From positions 1-64,000 of the forward strand of contig JAUWIJ010000004.1 of NCBI GenBank assembly GCA_030605415.1: a DNA stretch of 64,000 nt. Reading direction: 5' to 3'. Under the pieces are notes generated by a model that saw only the letters and a program-made list of their open reading frames with translations, had not been told where the DNA came from and searched no databases. This DNA comes from an archaeon (GTDB lineage: Archaea > Nanobdellota > Nanobdellia > Pacearchaeales > GW2011-AR1). This document shows, in pieces, positions 8,924-19,091 of the stretch (position 1 is its first letter; each line of letters starts with the position of its first letter). The position numbers and the translations under genes were made by a program.

Positions 8924-10630
8924 ATGGAAATATTTATAGAGCTGAGTTTAATTATTGTAATAACTGTTGCGATTTCGGGGATTATGAGACTGTTGAGGCA
9001 GCCTTTGATTATTGGTTATATTTTGGCTGGAATAATTGTCAGTCCTTATTTTCTTAATGTTGTTAAGTCGACGGAAACAATAACCGTTTTTTCGCAAATA
9101 GGAGTTGCGTTGCTTCTTTTTATCGTGGGTATAAGTTTAAGTCCGAGAGTCATAAAAGAAGTTGGGAAAGTCTCTTTGGTGACGGGGATTGGGCAGATTG
9201 TTTTTACTTCTTTGGTGGGTTTTTTTATAAGTAAGTTGTTAGGTTTTTCTACGATTGTTTCGTTATATATTGCGATAGCTCTTACGTTTAGTAGTACGAT
9301 TATAATTATGAAACTTTTATCTGATAAAAGAGACACGGAAAGATTATATGGAAAAATTTCAATTGGTTTTTTATTAGTTCAGGATATTTTTGCAATAGTT
9401 TTGTTGATGGTGATTTCTTCTTTCTCGGGCGGACTGAATTTGAGTGGGCTTTCTTTTCAATTTTTTATTATCGGGGTGGTGTTGATTGTGGGGTTTATAT
9501 TAATTAGCATTTATATATTGCCTAAATTGTCTGCTTTCTTTGCAAGGTCTCAGGAGTTTTTATTTTTGTTTTCAATTGGATGGGGGATGGGATTAGCGGC
9601 GTTATTTTATTATATTGGTTTTTCAATGGAAATTGGGGCGTTGGTTGCAGGCGTTGCTCTTTCGATGTCTCCCTTTCATTATGAGATAAGTTCAAAATTA
9701 AGACCGTTAAGAGATTTTTTTATTATCTTATTTTTTATACTTCTTGGTTCTCAAATGGTTTTCGGGAGTATGGGTCAGTTTATTATTCCAGCGATAATAT
9801 TTTCATTATTTATTCTAATTGGAAATCCTTTGATTGTAATGATATTAATGGGATTTTTGGGATATAAAAAGAAGATAGGATTTCAGGCGGGTTTTACGGT
9901 AGCTCAAATAAGTGAGTTTTCGTTAATTCTGATTGCGTTGGGAGTTAGTGTTGGGCATTTAACCGGGGAGATACTTTCTCTTGTTACGGTCGTGGGTCTG
10001 ATAACTATTTCAGGTTCGACTTATCTTATTATGTATTCAAATAAAATATATCCTTATCTTTCAAAATATCTTTATATTTTTGAAAGGAAAAAATTGAGAG
10101 ACAAAGAAAAAGAACCAGAAAATTATGATGTCGTTTTGTTTGGATACAACCGAGTTGGTTATGATTTGTTGCAATCTTTTAAAAAACTAAAGAATAGATA
10201 TTTGGTTGTGGATTATAATCCTGATAAAATTCTGGAATTGTCCAATGGGGGGATTGAGTGTAGATATGGAGATGTGGATGATGAAGAATTTTTGAGCGAA
10301 TTGAATTTGACTAAAATTAATATGGCTGTTTCAACAATACCGGAGTTTGAAACAAATTCGTTATTGACTAACAAGATAAGACAAGTAAATAAAAAAGCAA
10401 TTGTAATAGTCACATCTCATGATATCGAGGAAGCGAACGAATTATATAAACTGGGCGTGACGTATGTTATTATGCCTCATTTTTTGGGAGGAAGTCATGC
10501 ATCGAAGATGATTGATGAATATAAGCTTGACGTGAATAAATTCTTAAAAGAAAAACGAAAGCATATTAAATATCTTAAAAATAAAAAAAGACTGGGGCAC
10601 GAATATCCGAAGTCAGAAAGGCGCAGATAG
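8924..10630 (+). CDS. CPA2 (KefB/NapA-like) cation/proton antiporter with TrkA-N domain
   Basis: RQPLIIGYILAGIIVSP, LFIVGISLSPR, C-terminal VVLFGYNRVGYDLLQSF Rossmann domain. Confidence 0.88.
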   Translation: MEIFIELSLIIVITVAISGIMRLLRQPLIIGYILAGIIVSPYFLNVVKSTETITVFSQIGVALLLFIVGISLSPRVIKEVGKVSLVTGIGQIVFTSLVGFFISKLLGFSTIVSLYIAIALTFSSTIIIMKLLSDKRDTERLYGKISIGFLLVQDIFAIVLLMVISSFSGGLNLSGLSFQFFIIGVVLIVGFILISIYILPKLSAFFARSQEFLFLFSIGWGMGLAALFYYIGFSMEIGALVAGVALSMSPFHYEISSKLRPLRDFFIILFFILLGSQMVFGSMGQFIIPAIIFSLFILIGNPLIVMILMGFLGYKKKIGFQAGFTVAQISEFSLILIALGVSVGHLTGEILSLVTVVGLITISGSTYLIMYSNKIYPYLSKYLYIFERKKLRDKEKEPENYDVVLFGYNRVGYDLLQSFKKLKNRYLVVDYNPDKILELSNGGIECRYGDVDDEEFLSELNLTKINMAVSTIPEFETNSLLTNKIRQVNKKAIVIVTSHDIEEANELYKLGVTYVIMPHFLGGSHASKMIDEYKLDVNKFLKEKRKHIKYLKNKKRLGHEYPKSERRR

Positions 10631-10680
10631 ATAATTTAGGATTTAATTTAAACTGCAATACCACATATTATTGTATATAA

Positions 10681-11532
10681 ATGCTTATAAGAATTTACAG
10701 CTTCCACGATTCAGTAAAAATGCTACAAAATAATTCTTTAGAGGTGACGGCAACGTTGGGGTATGAACAGATTTTACATAGACACAATATTCCTAAAAGG
10801 AAAACAAAGAGAACAACAACTTATCTTTCAAGGGTTCCAAAGGAAAAATCAAGTTCATTGGCATCAGCACGAGCAAATTTAATTTTTGACGAGTATTGTA
10901 AAATAGGAATATATAACGAAAAGGATCGTAGTAAAATTTTGAGGATACATAACGAGTATGAAGAAAATCCAAATTCGTCGTCGTATCTTTTATTTGATTT
11001 AAAGTATGGATTTATTGATGGAAGAGCAACCGTAACGTATGTTATTGACAAATTTCAGAATTTGCCTTCATACGTGGAGGGCTACTGGCGTGAAGAAGAT
11101 ATAGAATACATAATTGAGAGAAAAGGTCATGAGTCGAAAGGGTTAGTGGCAGAGATTGGTAAATTTGCAACGAATCCAGATGAGGGGAAAAATTCTGCGG
11201 TGGATGTAATGAGACTTTATGGAAGTGTATTTTCGGAAATTAAAAAAAATACAGATAATATTTTCATTTCTGCATGTGGGAGAGATTTAAAGAATTATGT
11301 TGGCATGGGACTTGGAGAGGCATTCGAGGAAACAAAACATAATTCAGACAAGTTAAATGGGAATGAAGTTGTGGCAGGATATATCGGTCTTTCAAATATG
11401 GAATCAAGAATACATAAATTATTGAAAAAAATGGCAATAAAGGAAACTCCGACGGAAGAGATAGAGGATTTGGAGAAAGCGTACGTTGGCTATGTTTTAG
11501 GCAATGGAAATCCTCTTTGGAATTGTATTTAA
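10681..11532 (+). CDS. Hypothetical protein; possible frameshift extending it to about 11675
   Basis: Long ORF; the neighbouring frame continues LELYLKNKKQDKDLGLFNARMQVQAQVDAETGEVIRVQKPWWAFLASEPVEE*. Confidence 0.55.
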   Translation: MLIRIYSFHDSVKMLQNNSLEVTATLGYEQILHRHNIPKRKTKRTTTYLSRVPKEKSSSLASARANLIFDEYCKIGIYNEKDRSKILRIHNEYEENPNSSSYLLFDLKYGFIDGRATVTYVIDKFQNLPSYVEGYWREEDIEYIIERKGHESKGLVAEIGKFATNPDEGKNSAVDVMRLYGSVFSEIKKNTDNIFISACGRDLKNYVGMGLGEAFEETKHNSDKLNGNEVVAGYIGLSNMESRIHKLLKKMAIKETPTEEIEDLEKAYVGYVLGNGNPLWNCI

Positions 11533-11763
11533 AAAATAAAAAGCAAGACAAAGATTTAGGATTGTTTAATGCAAGAATGCAGGTTCAGGCACAAGTAGAT
11601 GCTGAAACCGGAGAAGTGATAAGAGTACAAAAACCTTGGTGGGCTTTTTTAGCAAGTGAACCAGTAGAAGAATAAATATTTTTAGTAGTATATTAAGAAG
11701 TAAGTTTAGGATGTATTTTTATTTTTTAAAATAACTCTTAATAGAGTATGTTATTCACCATAC

Positions 11764-11790
11764 AAAGATTTTATAAAAGCTATTTGATGT
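11764..11790 (+). promoter_or_regulatory. Conserved leader, copy 2 (upstream of the P-type ATPase)
   Basis: ACAAAGATTTTATAAAAGCTATTTGAT shared with the 14530 leader. Confidence 0.55.
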
Positions 11791-11852
11791 CTATGATAAC
11801 ACAGCTTAGAAAAGAAAGCCAAGATTAATAAACAAGTTTAGTATATATTAAT

Positions 11853-14489
11853 ATGAAAAGTTTAAGTGGTCTGACGGAGAAAGAGGCTGAAAAAAAATTT
11901 GAAGAATATGGACCCAACGAATTAAAAGAGGTCGCTAAATTTTCTTTATTAAAAATTCTTTTAAGGCAAATTAAAAATAACTTTATTATTTACTTATTAT
12001 TTGTGGCGATGTTTCTTTCGTTTTTTGTAGGCAAATCAGTAACAGCATATACTATTTTGGCAGTTATAATTCTTGTAATAAGCACTGGTTTTTTCCAAGA
12101 GTATAAAGCCGAGAAAGCAATTTCAGCGTTGAAAAAAATGATTATGCCTGTGTCCATAGTGATAAGGGCAGGCAAAGAGATAGAAATTCCATCAAGGGAA
12201 ATTGTTCCAGGAGATATAATAATTTTAAGAACCGGGGAAAAAGTCCCCGCAGACTGTTTGATTTTAGAATCAAAAGAATTGAGAGTTGATGAATCGATTT
12301 TGACAGGAGAATCACAAGAGGTAAAAAAATTCGAAGCGAAAAGCGAAAAGCATTACGAAAAAGAAAATCAATTATTTATGGGAACCCTAATTATTAATGG
12401 AAGGTGCATGGTTAAAGTTTTAAGGACGGGAATGAGTACGGAGTTTGGAAAAATAGCCGGAATGATTTCGGCGGCCGAGAAAGAGTTGCCATTGCAAAAA
12501 AAAATTAATGGTATAACTAAATATATGGTGTTTGTAGCACTAACGGTTTCTATCTTGACCGGAATTATTATGCTAATTAGGAATGTTCCACTTTCTTCCG
12601 AGTTGCTTATTGAAGTGTTAATAGTGGTAATTGCACTATCTGTTTCTGCATTTCCTGAGGGGTTCCCCGTCGTATTAATGACAACTCTTGCCTCGGGAGC
12701 ATATAGGATGGCCCAGAAAAATGCAATAGTTAATAGAATGTCAATTATTGAAACCCTTGGTGAAACTACAGTTATTTGTTCCGACAAAACCGGAACAATT
12801 ACCACTGGCGAAATGACTGTGAAACAAATATTTTGCGATAATAAACTCTTTGAAATTTCAGGAGCAGGCTATGAAGCAACAGGGGAGTTTTTATATGATG
12901 ATAAAAAAGTCGATGTGCAAAAAAACAATTCACTGAACCTTCTACTAAAAGCAGGAACATTATGCAATGATTCAAAAATTGAGAGAAAAGGAACAGATAA
13001 TGAGTATTCCATAAAAGGAACTCCCACCGAAGCTGCATTATTAATTACATCTGCAAAGGCCGGAATCTTTAGAGATGACTTACGTTTCTTAAGAGAGGGA
13101 GAAGTTCCATTTAATTCAGAGAGGAAAATTATGTCGGTAGCAATTAAAGAAAAAAGGGAACACTATGTATATTCAAAAGGGGCTCCCGAAATCCTGTTAA
13201 AAAATTGCAAATTTATTCAAAGAGAAGATGGAATTTTCACGCTTCTTGAAAGAGATAGAAAACTAATAATAAAAATGAATCAAGAATTAGCTTCAAAATC
13301 TCTTAGGACTCTTGCAGTTGCCTATAAAAAAGTTAAATCATCAAGCGAAAACTCTTTTGAAAAAGAACTCGTTTTTTTAGGATTGGTTGGAATGGAAGAC
13401 CCTCCGAGGGAAGAAGTGAAAGATGCTATAAAGCTATGTTATGCCGCAGGAATAAATGTAAAAATGATAACAGGTGATAACAAAGAAACCGCTGTCGCTA
13501 TTGCAAAACAAATAAATCTTAAAAAAGGAGAAATTTTAGAAGGATGGGAATTAGACGAACTTAACGACAAGGAATTATTTAAAGTTGTGAAAAATGCCGT
13601 TGTTTTTGCGAGAGTTAAACCCGAGCATAAATTAAGAATTGTTAAAGCATTAAAAGAAAATGGGGAGATAGTGACGATGACTGGGGACGGGGTTAACGAC
13701 GCTCCTGCACTAAAGGAATCACATATCGGGGTTGCAATGGGCATTGGAGGAACCGACGTTACAAGAGAAGTGGCAGACCTAACATTAAAAGATGATAACT
13801 TTGCCACAATTGTTTCTGCGGTTAAGGAGGGGAGAACAATTTTTAATAATATACAAAAATTTGTTACCTATCAACTCTCATGTAATTATGCAGAACTCTT
13901 TGTAATATTTTTCGGGATTCTTTTGGGGTTGCCTCTCCCATTACTCGCATTACAAATTTTGTTTATGAATTTAGTCACAGACAATTTTCCCGCAATAACT
14001 TTAGGATTTAACTCATCCTCTCAAGATGTAATGAATAAAAAACCAAGGAAGAAATCTCACATTTTAGATAAAAAACTTATTTCATTGATTTTAATTGGGG
14101 GAACAATTATCGGCATTATATGTTTAGGAATTTTTTATTTTGTACTTGAAGTTTTGAATCAGGAATTAGTAGTTGCGAGAACAACCACTTTAGTAGCTCT
14201 TATATTTTTTGAAATAGGTCATGCATTTAATTTCAGATCTTTTAGAAAAGGAGTTTTGAATCGTTCGCCTTTTGTAAACAAATATCTTGTGTATGCTTCA
14301 CTTATTTCATTACTGGCAACATTCTTAATTGTTTATACCCCTCTAAATAAAATATTTGAAACTGCCCCAATTGGATGGCTTAATCTTTTAATAGCTTTTT
14401 TTGCTTCGTTAACTATAATATTTATCTTTGATATTATGAAAGCGAAAAAAGGTGATTTGAGTCAGAAAAGGATTAAGTCAAAAAGTTAG
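11853..14489 (+). CDS. P-type cation-transporting ATPase (Ca2+-type)
   Basis: DKTGTIT phosphorylation motif, TGES, TGDGVNDAPALKESHIGVAMG. Confidence 0.93.
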   Translation: MKSLSGLTEKEAEKKFEEYGPNELKEVAKFSLLKILLRQIKNNFIIYLLFVAMFLSFFVGKSVTAYTILAVIILVISTGFFQEYKAEKAISALKKMIMPVSIVIRAGKEIEIPSREIVPGDIIILRTGEKVPADCLILESKELRVDESILTGESQEVKKFEAKSEKHYEKENQLFMGTLIINGRCMVKVLRTGMSTEFGKIAGMISAAEKELPLQKKINGITKYMVFVALTVSILTGIIMLIRNVPLSSELLIEVLIVVIALSVSAFPEGFPVVLMTTLASGAYRMAQKNAIVNRMSIIETLGETTVICSDKTGTITTGEMTVKQIFCDNKLFEISGAGYEATGEFLYDDKKVDVQKNNSLNLLLKAGTLCNDSKIERKGTDNEYSIKGTPTEAALLITSAKAGIFRDDLRFLREGEVPFNSERKIMSVAIKEKREHYVYSKGAPEILLKNCKFIQREDGIFTLLERDRKLIIKMNQELASKSLRTLAVAYKKVKSSSENSFEKELVFLGLVGMEDPPREEVKDAIKLCYAAGINVKMITGDNKETAVAIAKQINLKKGEILEGWELDELNDKELFKVVKNAVVFARVKPEHKLRIVKALKENGEIVTMTGDGVNDAPALKESHIGVAMGIGGTDVTREVADLTLKDDNFATIVSAVKEGRTIFNNIQKFVTYQLSCNYAELFVIFFGILLGLPLPLLALQILFMNLVTDNFPAITLGFNSSSQDVMNKKPRKKSHILDKKLISLILIGGTIIGIICLGIFYFVLEVLNQELVVARTTTLVALIFFEIGHAFNFRSFRKGVLNRSPFVNKYLVYASLISLLATFLIVYTPLNKIFETAPIGWLNLLIAFFASLTIIFIFDIMKAKKGDLSQKRIKSKS

Positions 14490-14529
14490 TTTTATTTTTT
14501 CGAAATAACCCCACTAAGTCCTAATACAC

Positions 14530-14565
14530 TCGGACAAAGATTTTATAAAAGCTATTTGATACATA
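14530..14565 (+). promoter_or_regulatory. Conserved leader/promoter, copy 3
   Basis: CGGACAAAGATTTTATAAAAGCTATTTGATACATAATGTTAATGG. Confidence 0.7.
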
Positions 14566-16320
14566 ATGTTAATGGCTGGGATAACTGGATTCGTTGTAGA
14601 GACGGTGAATGGAATTGGGAATCATGTTAGTCATCTCCCGACGAGTGAAACGATAATTTTTGATATTGCTGTGATTTTAATTATTTCTGCTATGCTTGGA
14701 TTTATTGCGAAAATATTGAGACAGCCATTAATTCCTGCGTATGTTTTAGCTGGTTTAATTATTGGTCCGCTTGTGCTTGGACTTGTGAGGAATTTGGATT
14801 TGATTAATGCGTTCTCTGAAATTGGTATTGCGTTTTTATTATTTACGGCTGGATTGGAAATTTCGTTTCGTAAACTTAGAGAGGCGAATTTGAAAAAGAT
14901 TGCACTTATTGGAACATTGCAGGCTGGAATAATTTTTGGAGCTGTGATTGTTCTTGCGGGATTTTTGAATTTGAGTTCTTTGCAGGCGGCATATATTGGT
15001 ATTATTTTGACGATGGGTTCGACGATGGTTAATGTCAAACTGTTGTCGGATGGAGGTGAGCTGGCTACATTGCATGGCAGGTTAGTGGTGGGTATTTTAT
15101 TGTTTGAAGATTTGATTGCGATTGTGGCAATTATTGTTTTCACGACGGGTGGCTTTGCAATTGTTTCACTTACAACTGCGTTTGCGAAATTAATAGTAAT
15201 TTTACTTATGGCGATTGTTCTTCAGAGATATGTTTTAAATAGATTGTTTAGGTTTGCTGCGCGGTCAGGTGAACTTTTGCTTTTGTCCTCGCTGGCGGTG
15301 CTTTTCTTTTTCATTATTTCTGCATATATTTTTGAACTGTCAATTGTTGTTGGTGCGTTTGTTGCTGGTATTTCATTGGCTAATTCTCGGTTTAAGATAG
15401 AACTTGAATCAAGAATTTCTCCGCTGAGGGATTTCTTTGCGATTCTGTTTTTTGTGGCTTTGGGGATGCAACTTGTTTTTAGTGGAATTGGTGAGAAGTT
15501 GATTTTACTGATTGTTCTTATTATTGGGGCATCTTTAGTCAGACCTCTAATAATTTTGATTTTGCTGAGGGTTACTGGATATCAACCGAGAACAAGTTTT
15601 CTAACTGCGGTTTCACTTTCTCAGCTTTCAGAGTTTGCGCTGATTGTTGGCATGGTTGGTGTAACGGTCGGAGCTTTGGATATGTCGATTTTTTCTACAG
15701 TGGTTCTGGCTACGATTATTACGATGTCAATTGCTCCTTACATAGCTAAGTATAAAGGTGATTTGTATCATCATGTTTTTAGATATCCTGTTTCTCTGCT
15801 TGATTTTTTGCCTATTAAAGAAATTCCTGAATATGGGAGTAAGAGTGGCAAGGAAATTCTTATGATTGGGTCGCATCGGATGGGTGGGGCAATAATGGAA
15901 GAGTTGTTGCATAAAAAAGATAAGTTGTTAGTTGTTGATTATAATCCGGATGTAATTAATTTTTTGATGGAGAAAAAAATTGCTTGTGTTTATGGGGATA
16001 TTACCAGTCCTGAATTGCTGGACAAGATTGATGTGAAAAAATTGAAACTTGTAATCTCGACGATTCCTGACTATGAGAGCAGTTCGTATTTGCTGAAGAA
16101 GATTAAGAATATTAATCCTAAGGTTAAGGTTATTGTGACGGGCTCGAGAATTAGTGAGACGTTGAAATTGTATGAGAAGGGTGTTGATTATGTTATGATG
16201 CCGAAGGTTGTTGCGGGGCAGGAGCTGGCAAATATTATTCACGCTAAAAGTCCTGATTTAAAGAAAGCCAAGAGAAGACACTTGAAGCATTTGAACGGAA
16301 TTCATAAGTTGCTTTATTGA
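14566..16320 (+). CDS. CPA2 cation/proton antiporter with TrkA-N domain (paralog of 8924..10630)
   Basis: LRQPLIPAYVLAGLIIGPLVLG, EILMIGSHRMGGAIMEEL. Confidence 0.88.
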   Translation: MLMAGITGFVVETVNGIGNHVSHLPTSETIIFDIAVILIISAMLGFIAKILRQPLIPAYVLAGLIIGPLVLGLVRNLDLINAFSEIGIAFLLFTAGLEISFRKLREANLKKIALIGTLQAGIIFGAVIVLAGFLNLSSLQAAYIGIILTMGSTMVNVKLLSDGGELATLHGRLVVGILLFEDLIAIVAIIVFTTGGFAIVSLTTAFAKLIVILLMAIVLQRYVLNRLFRFAARSGELLLLSSLAVLFFFIISAYIFELSIVVGAFVAGISLANSRFKIELESRISPLRDFFAILFFVALGMQLVFSGIGEKLILLIVLIIGASLVRPLIILILLRVTGYQPRTSFLTAVSLSQLSEFALIVGMVGVTVGALDMSIFSTVVLATIITMSIAPYIAKYKGDLYHHVFRYPVSLLDFLPIKEIPEYGSKSGKEILMIGSHRMGGAIMEELLHKKDKLLVVDYNPDVINFLMEKKIACVYGDITSPELLDKIDVKKLKLVISTIPDYESSSYLLKKIKNINPKVKVIVTGSRISETLKLYEKGVDYVMMPKVVAGQELANIIHAKSPDLKKAKRRHLKHLNGIHKLLY

Positions 16321-16332
16321 AGGTTGAGATTT

Positions 16333-17211
16333 TTATTTTTTTAATCCAGAAACTAAAATCTTCTCAATCCCCATTAATCCTTTTTCTCTAAGAACATTTT
16401 TAATATTATCTACAGAATAAAGTTTTTCCTTTTTCTGCACAACACTTTCAACATTTGTCTTAGCGTCTCCGACGCTATCAAAAGCGAACCGCCCATAGCC
16501 ACTGTCCAAGTCGGTCCTCGCATCCGACACAGCCCCGCCGTCGAGCCCGTAGACGTACCACGTATCCAAGACCCCTTCATTGATAACACCAGACATATAT
16601 TGTCCCATCATTGTGTTATAACCATATTCACTTTTTCCTAGTTCAAATGTATTATGAATTAACTTTTGAATCTCTTCTATAGATTTGTTTTTTTCACCTT
16701 TAACTCTCAAGAATGGTTTTTCAACATAATCTGGATGTCCCAATTTTGTTAAGATTAACTTATCTTTTTGTGCTTCTTCTTCTGTAAATTCTTTATCTAA
16801 TTCCAACTCTTCTCTTTGAAAAGTATAAACTCCACTTCCTTCTTGCCTCTCCCATCTATCCTCAATATCTAAATCTACTCCATAATCAACTAATCTTTTT
16901 CCTTCATAGGGATTAATCAAACCTAAATCAAATCTTGCAACTTCTGTTAATGTTCTGCTTCCAGTTTCATAAGGCAAAATAACTTTTACAATTTTTCCTT
17001 TTGTTGCCGATAAAGTTATGCTATCAAAGTAATTATCAGCTATCTCTGGATGTTTGTCATAATTTTGAATACCATCAAATCTTATATCTGATTCTGACAT
17101 CATATAACCCTGACCCTTTTCTTGTCTTGCCAAAAGTACTTGTGCTGTATCCACATTTCTATCATCATGAGATTCTATTATTCTCCCGTTTTCTAATTGA
17201 ATGTTTTCCAT
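16333..17211 (-). CDS. Hypothetical protein
   Basis: 292-aa ORF. Confidence 0.6.
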   Translation of the reverse strand: MENIQLENGRIIESHDDRNVDTAQVLLARQEKGQGYMMSESDIRFDGIQNYDKHPEIADNYFDSITLSATKGKIVKVILPYETGSRTLTEVARFDLGLINPYEGKRLVDYGVDLDIEDRWERQEGSGVYTFQREELELDKEFTEEEAQKDKLILTKLGHPDYVEKPFLRVKGEKNKSIEEIQKLIHNTFELGKSEYGYNTMMGQYMSGVINEGVLDTWYVYGLDGGAVSDARTDLDSGYGRFAFDSVGDAKTNVESVVQKKEKLYSVDNIKNVLREKGLMGIEKILVSGLKK

Positions 17212-17242
17212 AATATATCTTAGAATTTATAGTTTATAAATC

Positions 17243-17368
17243 TTTCTATTTTGTTACTACCGCAAAATTAATAATATATACTAACCCGCCAACAAAATAG
17301 AAAACTATTGCGGGAGATTATGTGTTAAAATATAAATAAGTTAAGGATAATACTAGCGGGTTAGTATA
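17243..17368. other. Three interleaved perfect inverted repeats (A-B-C-A'-B'-C')
   Basis: TTTCTATTTTGTT/AACAAAATAGAAA; CCGCAA/TTGCGG; TATACTAACCCGC/GCGGGTTAGTATA. Confidence 0.75.
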
Positions 17369-17446
17369 TTTTGAATTACTCTCTTAAATTTTCTTTTTGA
17401 CACGACAACTCAAAACTTAAAAACTATCAATCCTATTTATATTTGT

Positions 17447-18991
17447 ATGGAAGAAAAATTGGTTGTTGAATCTTTGTCGCCGATGGAACGGAGTGTTTTG
17501 CCTAAGTTGGGTGGAGAGTTTTTGGGCATCGAAGATGTTTTGGATAAGACGGGTTTGGATAAGACTACGGTTTTGAGGGCTGTGGGATTTTTGGAAAATA
17601 AAGGTTTGGTTGAGGTTGAGAGTTCGAAAAAGAAGGTTGTTATTTTGGGTATTTTGGGTATTAATTATTTAAAGAAGGAATTGCCTGAGCGGATATTGTT
17701 GAATAAGTTGACTAATAATAAAACTATTCCGATTGGGGAGATAAAGAATGTTTGTGGCTTGAATGATAATGAGGCAAGGATTGCGTTGGGAACTTTAAAG
17801 AAGAAGGCGTTGGTTGATATTAAGCAGGGGAAATTAAGTTTGAATGCGAGACCTGATGAGATGGCGAGTAAGATGATTGAGGAGATTTTTATGGAGAAGT
17901 TGCCGATGGATTTTGATGAGATTGTAGATTTAGATAAATTGGCGTTTGAGAATTTAAGGGGACGAAAAGATATTGTTGAGATTGAAGAACAAAAAACTAT
18001 GAAGGTTAGGTTGACAGATTTGGGCAGGAAGATTGCTGGGATGGATTTGGATGAGAATTTGTTGGAGGCGTTAACGCCAAAGATTTTGAAGCAGAATACA
18101 TGGAAGGGGAAAAAATTTCGTCGGTATGATTTGACTTCGCCTGTGCCGAGGGTTTATGGGGGGAAGAGGCATTTTGTGAATCAGGCGATTGATTATGCGA
18201 AGTCGATTTGGTTGGAGATGGGCTTTAAGGAGATGTCGGGGAATATGGTCGAGACTGGTTTTTGGGTTTTTGATAGTTTGTTCACGGCGCAGGACCATCC
18301 GGTTCGTGAGATGCAGGATACATTTTATTTGAAGGGTTTGAATGGGAAAATTCCGGAGCGAGAAAAGAAAAAAGTAGAGTGTGTTTTGTCGAATGTTCAA
18401 AAGGCGCACGAGGGTGGGGTTGATGGGTCGAAGGGTTGGCAGTATTCGTGGAATGAAGAGGACGCGAAAAAAGTTTTGTTGAGGACACATACGACTTGTT
18501 TGTCTGCTCGGAAGTTGATAGAGATTGGGAAAACTGGGGAATTCCCAGCTAAGTATTTTGCTATTGGAAAATGTTTTAGAAACGAGACTGTGGATTGGTC
18601 GCATGGTTTTGAGTTTAACCAGACTGAAGGGATTGTCGTTGATGAGAATGCAAATTTTAGACAGTTGCTTGGATATTTAAAACAATTTTTTGGGAAGATG
18701 GGTTATGATAAATTAAGAATTAGACCGGCATATTTTGCGTATACCGAACCGAGTTTGGAGATTGATGTTTGGCATCCAGTACATAAAAAATGGTTAGAGC
18801 TTGGCGGGGCTGGGATGTTTCGACCTGAGGTTACGATTCCGATGTTTGGGAAGCATATTCCTGTGTTAGCGTGGGGACCTGGGTTTGATAGAATTATTAC
18901 GCAATTCTTTGGGATTAATGATTTGAGGGAACTTAATAAAAATGATTTAAATAAATTAAGAGAGACGAAATTTTGGCGTAGCCAAAATTAG
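17447..18991 (+). CDS. pheS: Phenylalanyl-tRNA synthetase alpha subunit
   Basis: LLRTHTTCLSARKL, GKCFRNETVDWSHGFEFNQTEG, GAGMFRPEV...WGPGFDRI. Confidence 0.95.
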   Translation: MEEKLVVESLSPMERSVLPKLGGEFLGIEDVLDKTGLDKTTVLRAVGFLENKGLVEVESSKKKVVILGILGINYLKKELPERILLNKLTNNKTIPIGEIKNVCGLNDNEARIALGTLKKKALVDIKQGKLSLNARPDEMASKMIEEIFMEKLPMDFDEIVDLDKLAFENLRGRKDIVEIEEQKTMKVRLTDLGRKIAGMDLDENLLEALTPKILKQNTWKGKKFRRYDLTSPVPRVYGGKRHFVNQAIDYAKSIWLEMGFKEMSGNMVETGFWVFDSLFTAQDHPVREMQDTFYLKGLNGKIPEREKKKVECVLSNVQKAHEGGVDGSKGWQYSWNEEDAKKVLLRTHTTCLSARKLIEIGKTGEFPAKYFAIGKCFRNETVDWSHGFEFNQTEGIVVDENANFRQLLGYLKQFFGKMGYDKLRIRPAYFAYTEPSLEIDVWHPVHKKWLELGGAGMFRPEVTIPMFGKHIPVLAWGPGFDRIITQFFGINDLRELNKNDLNKLRETKFWRSQN

Positions 18992-19091
18992 GGATTAGGG
19001 ATTTGGTATTGGTGAAGTGTTGCGCTCCTTGTTCGCGCTTGTGAAATAAGATGGAGAAAAAATAAATACTATGAGATATTGGAAGAAGTAG

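Noticed and set aside
12368-15143. Long antisense ORFs opposite the P-type ATPase and CPA2 antiporter (e.g. 12368..12805, 13439..13807, 14631..15143)
   Set aside because: Overlap strongly supported genes on the opposite strand and have no recognisable domains; typical shadow ORFs
18071-18604. Minus-strand ORF 177 aa opposite pheS
   Set aside because: Shadow ORF of a clear pheS gene
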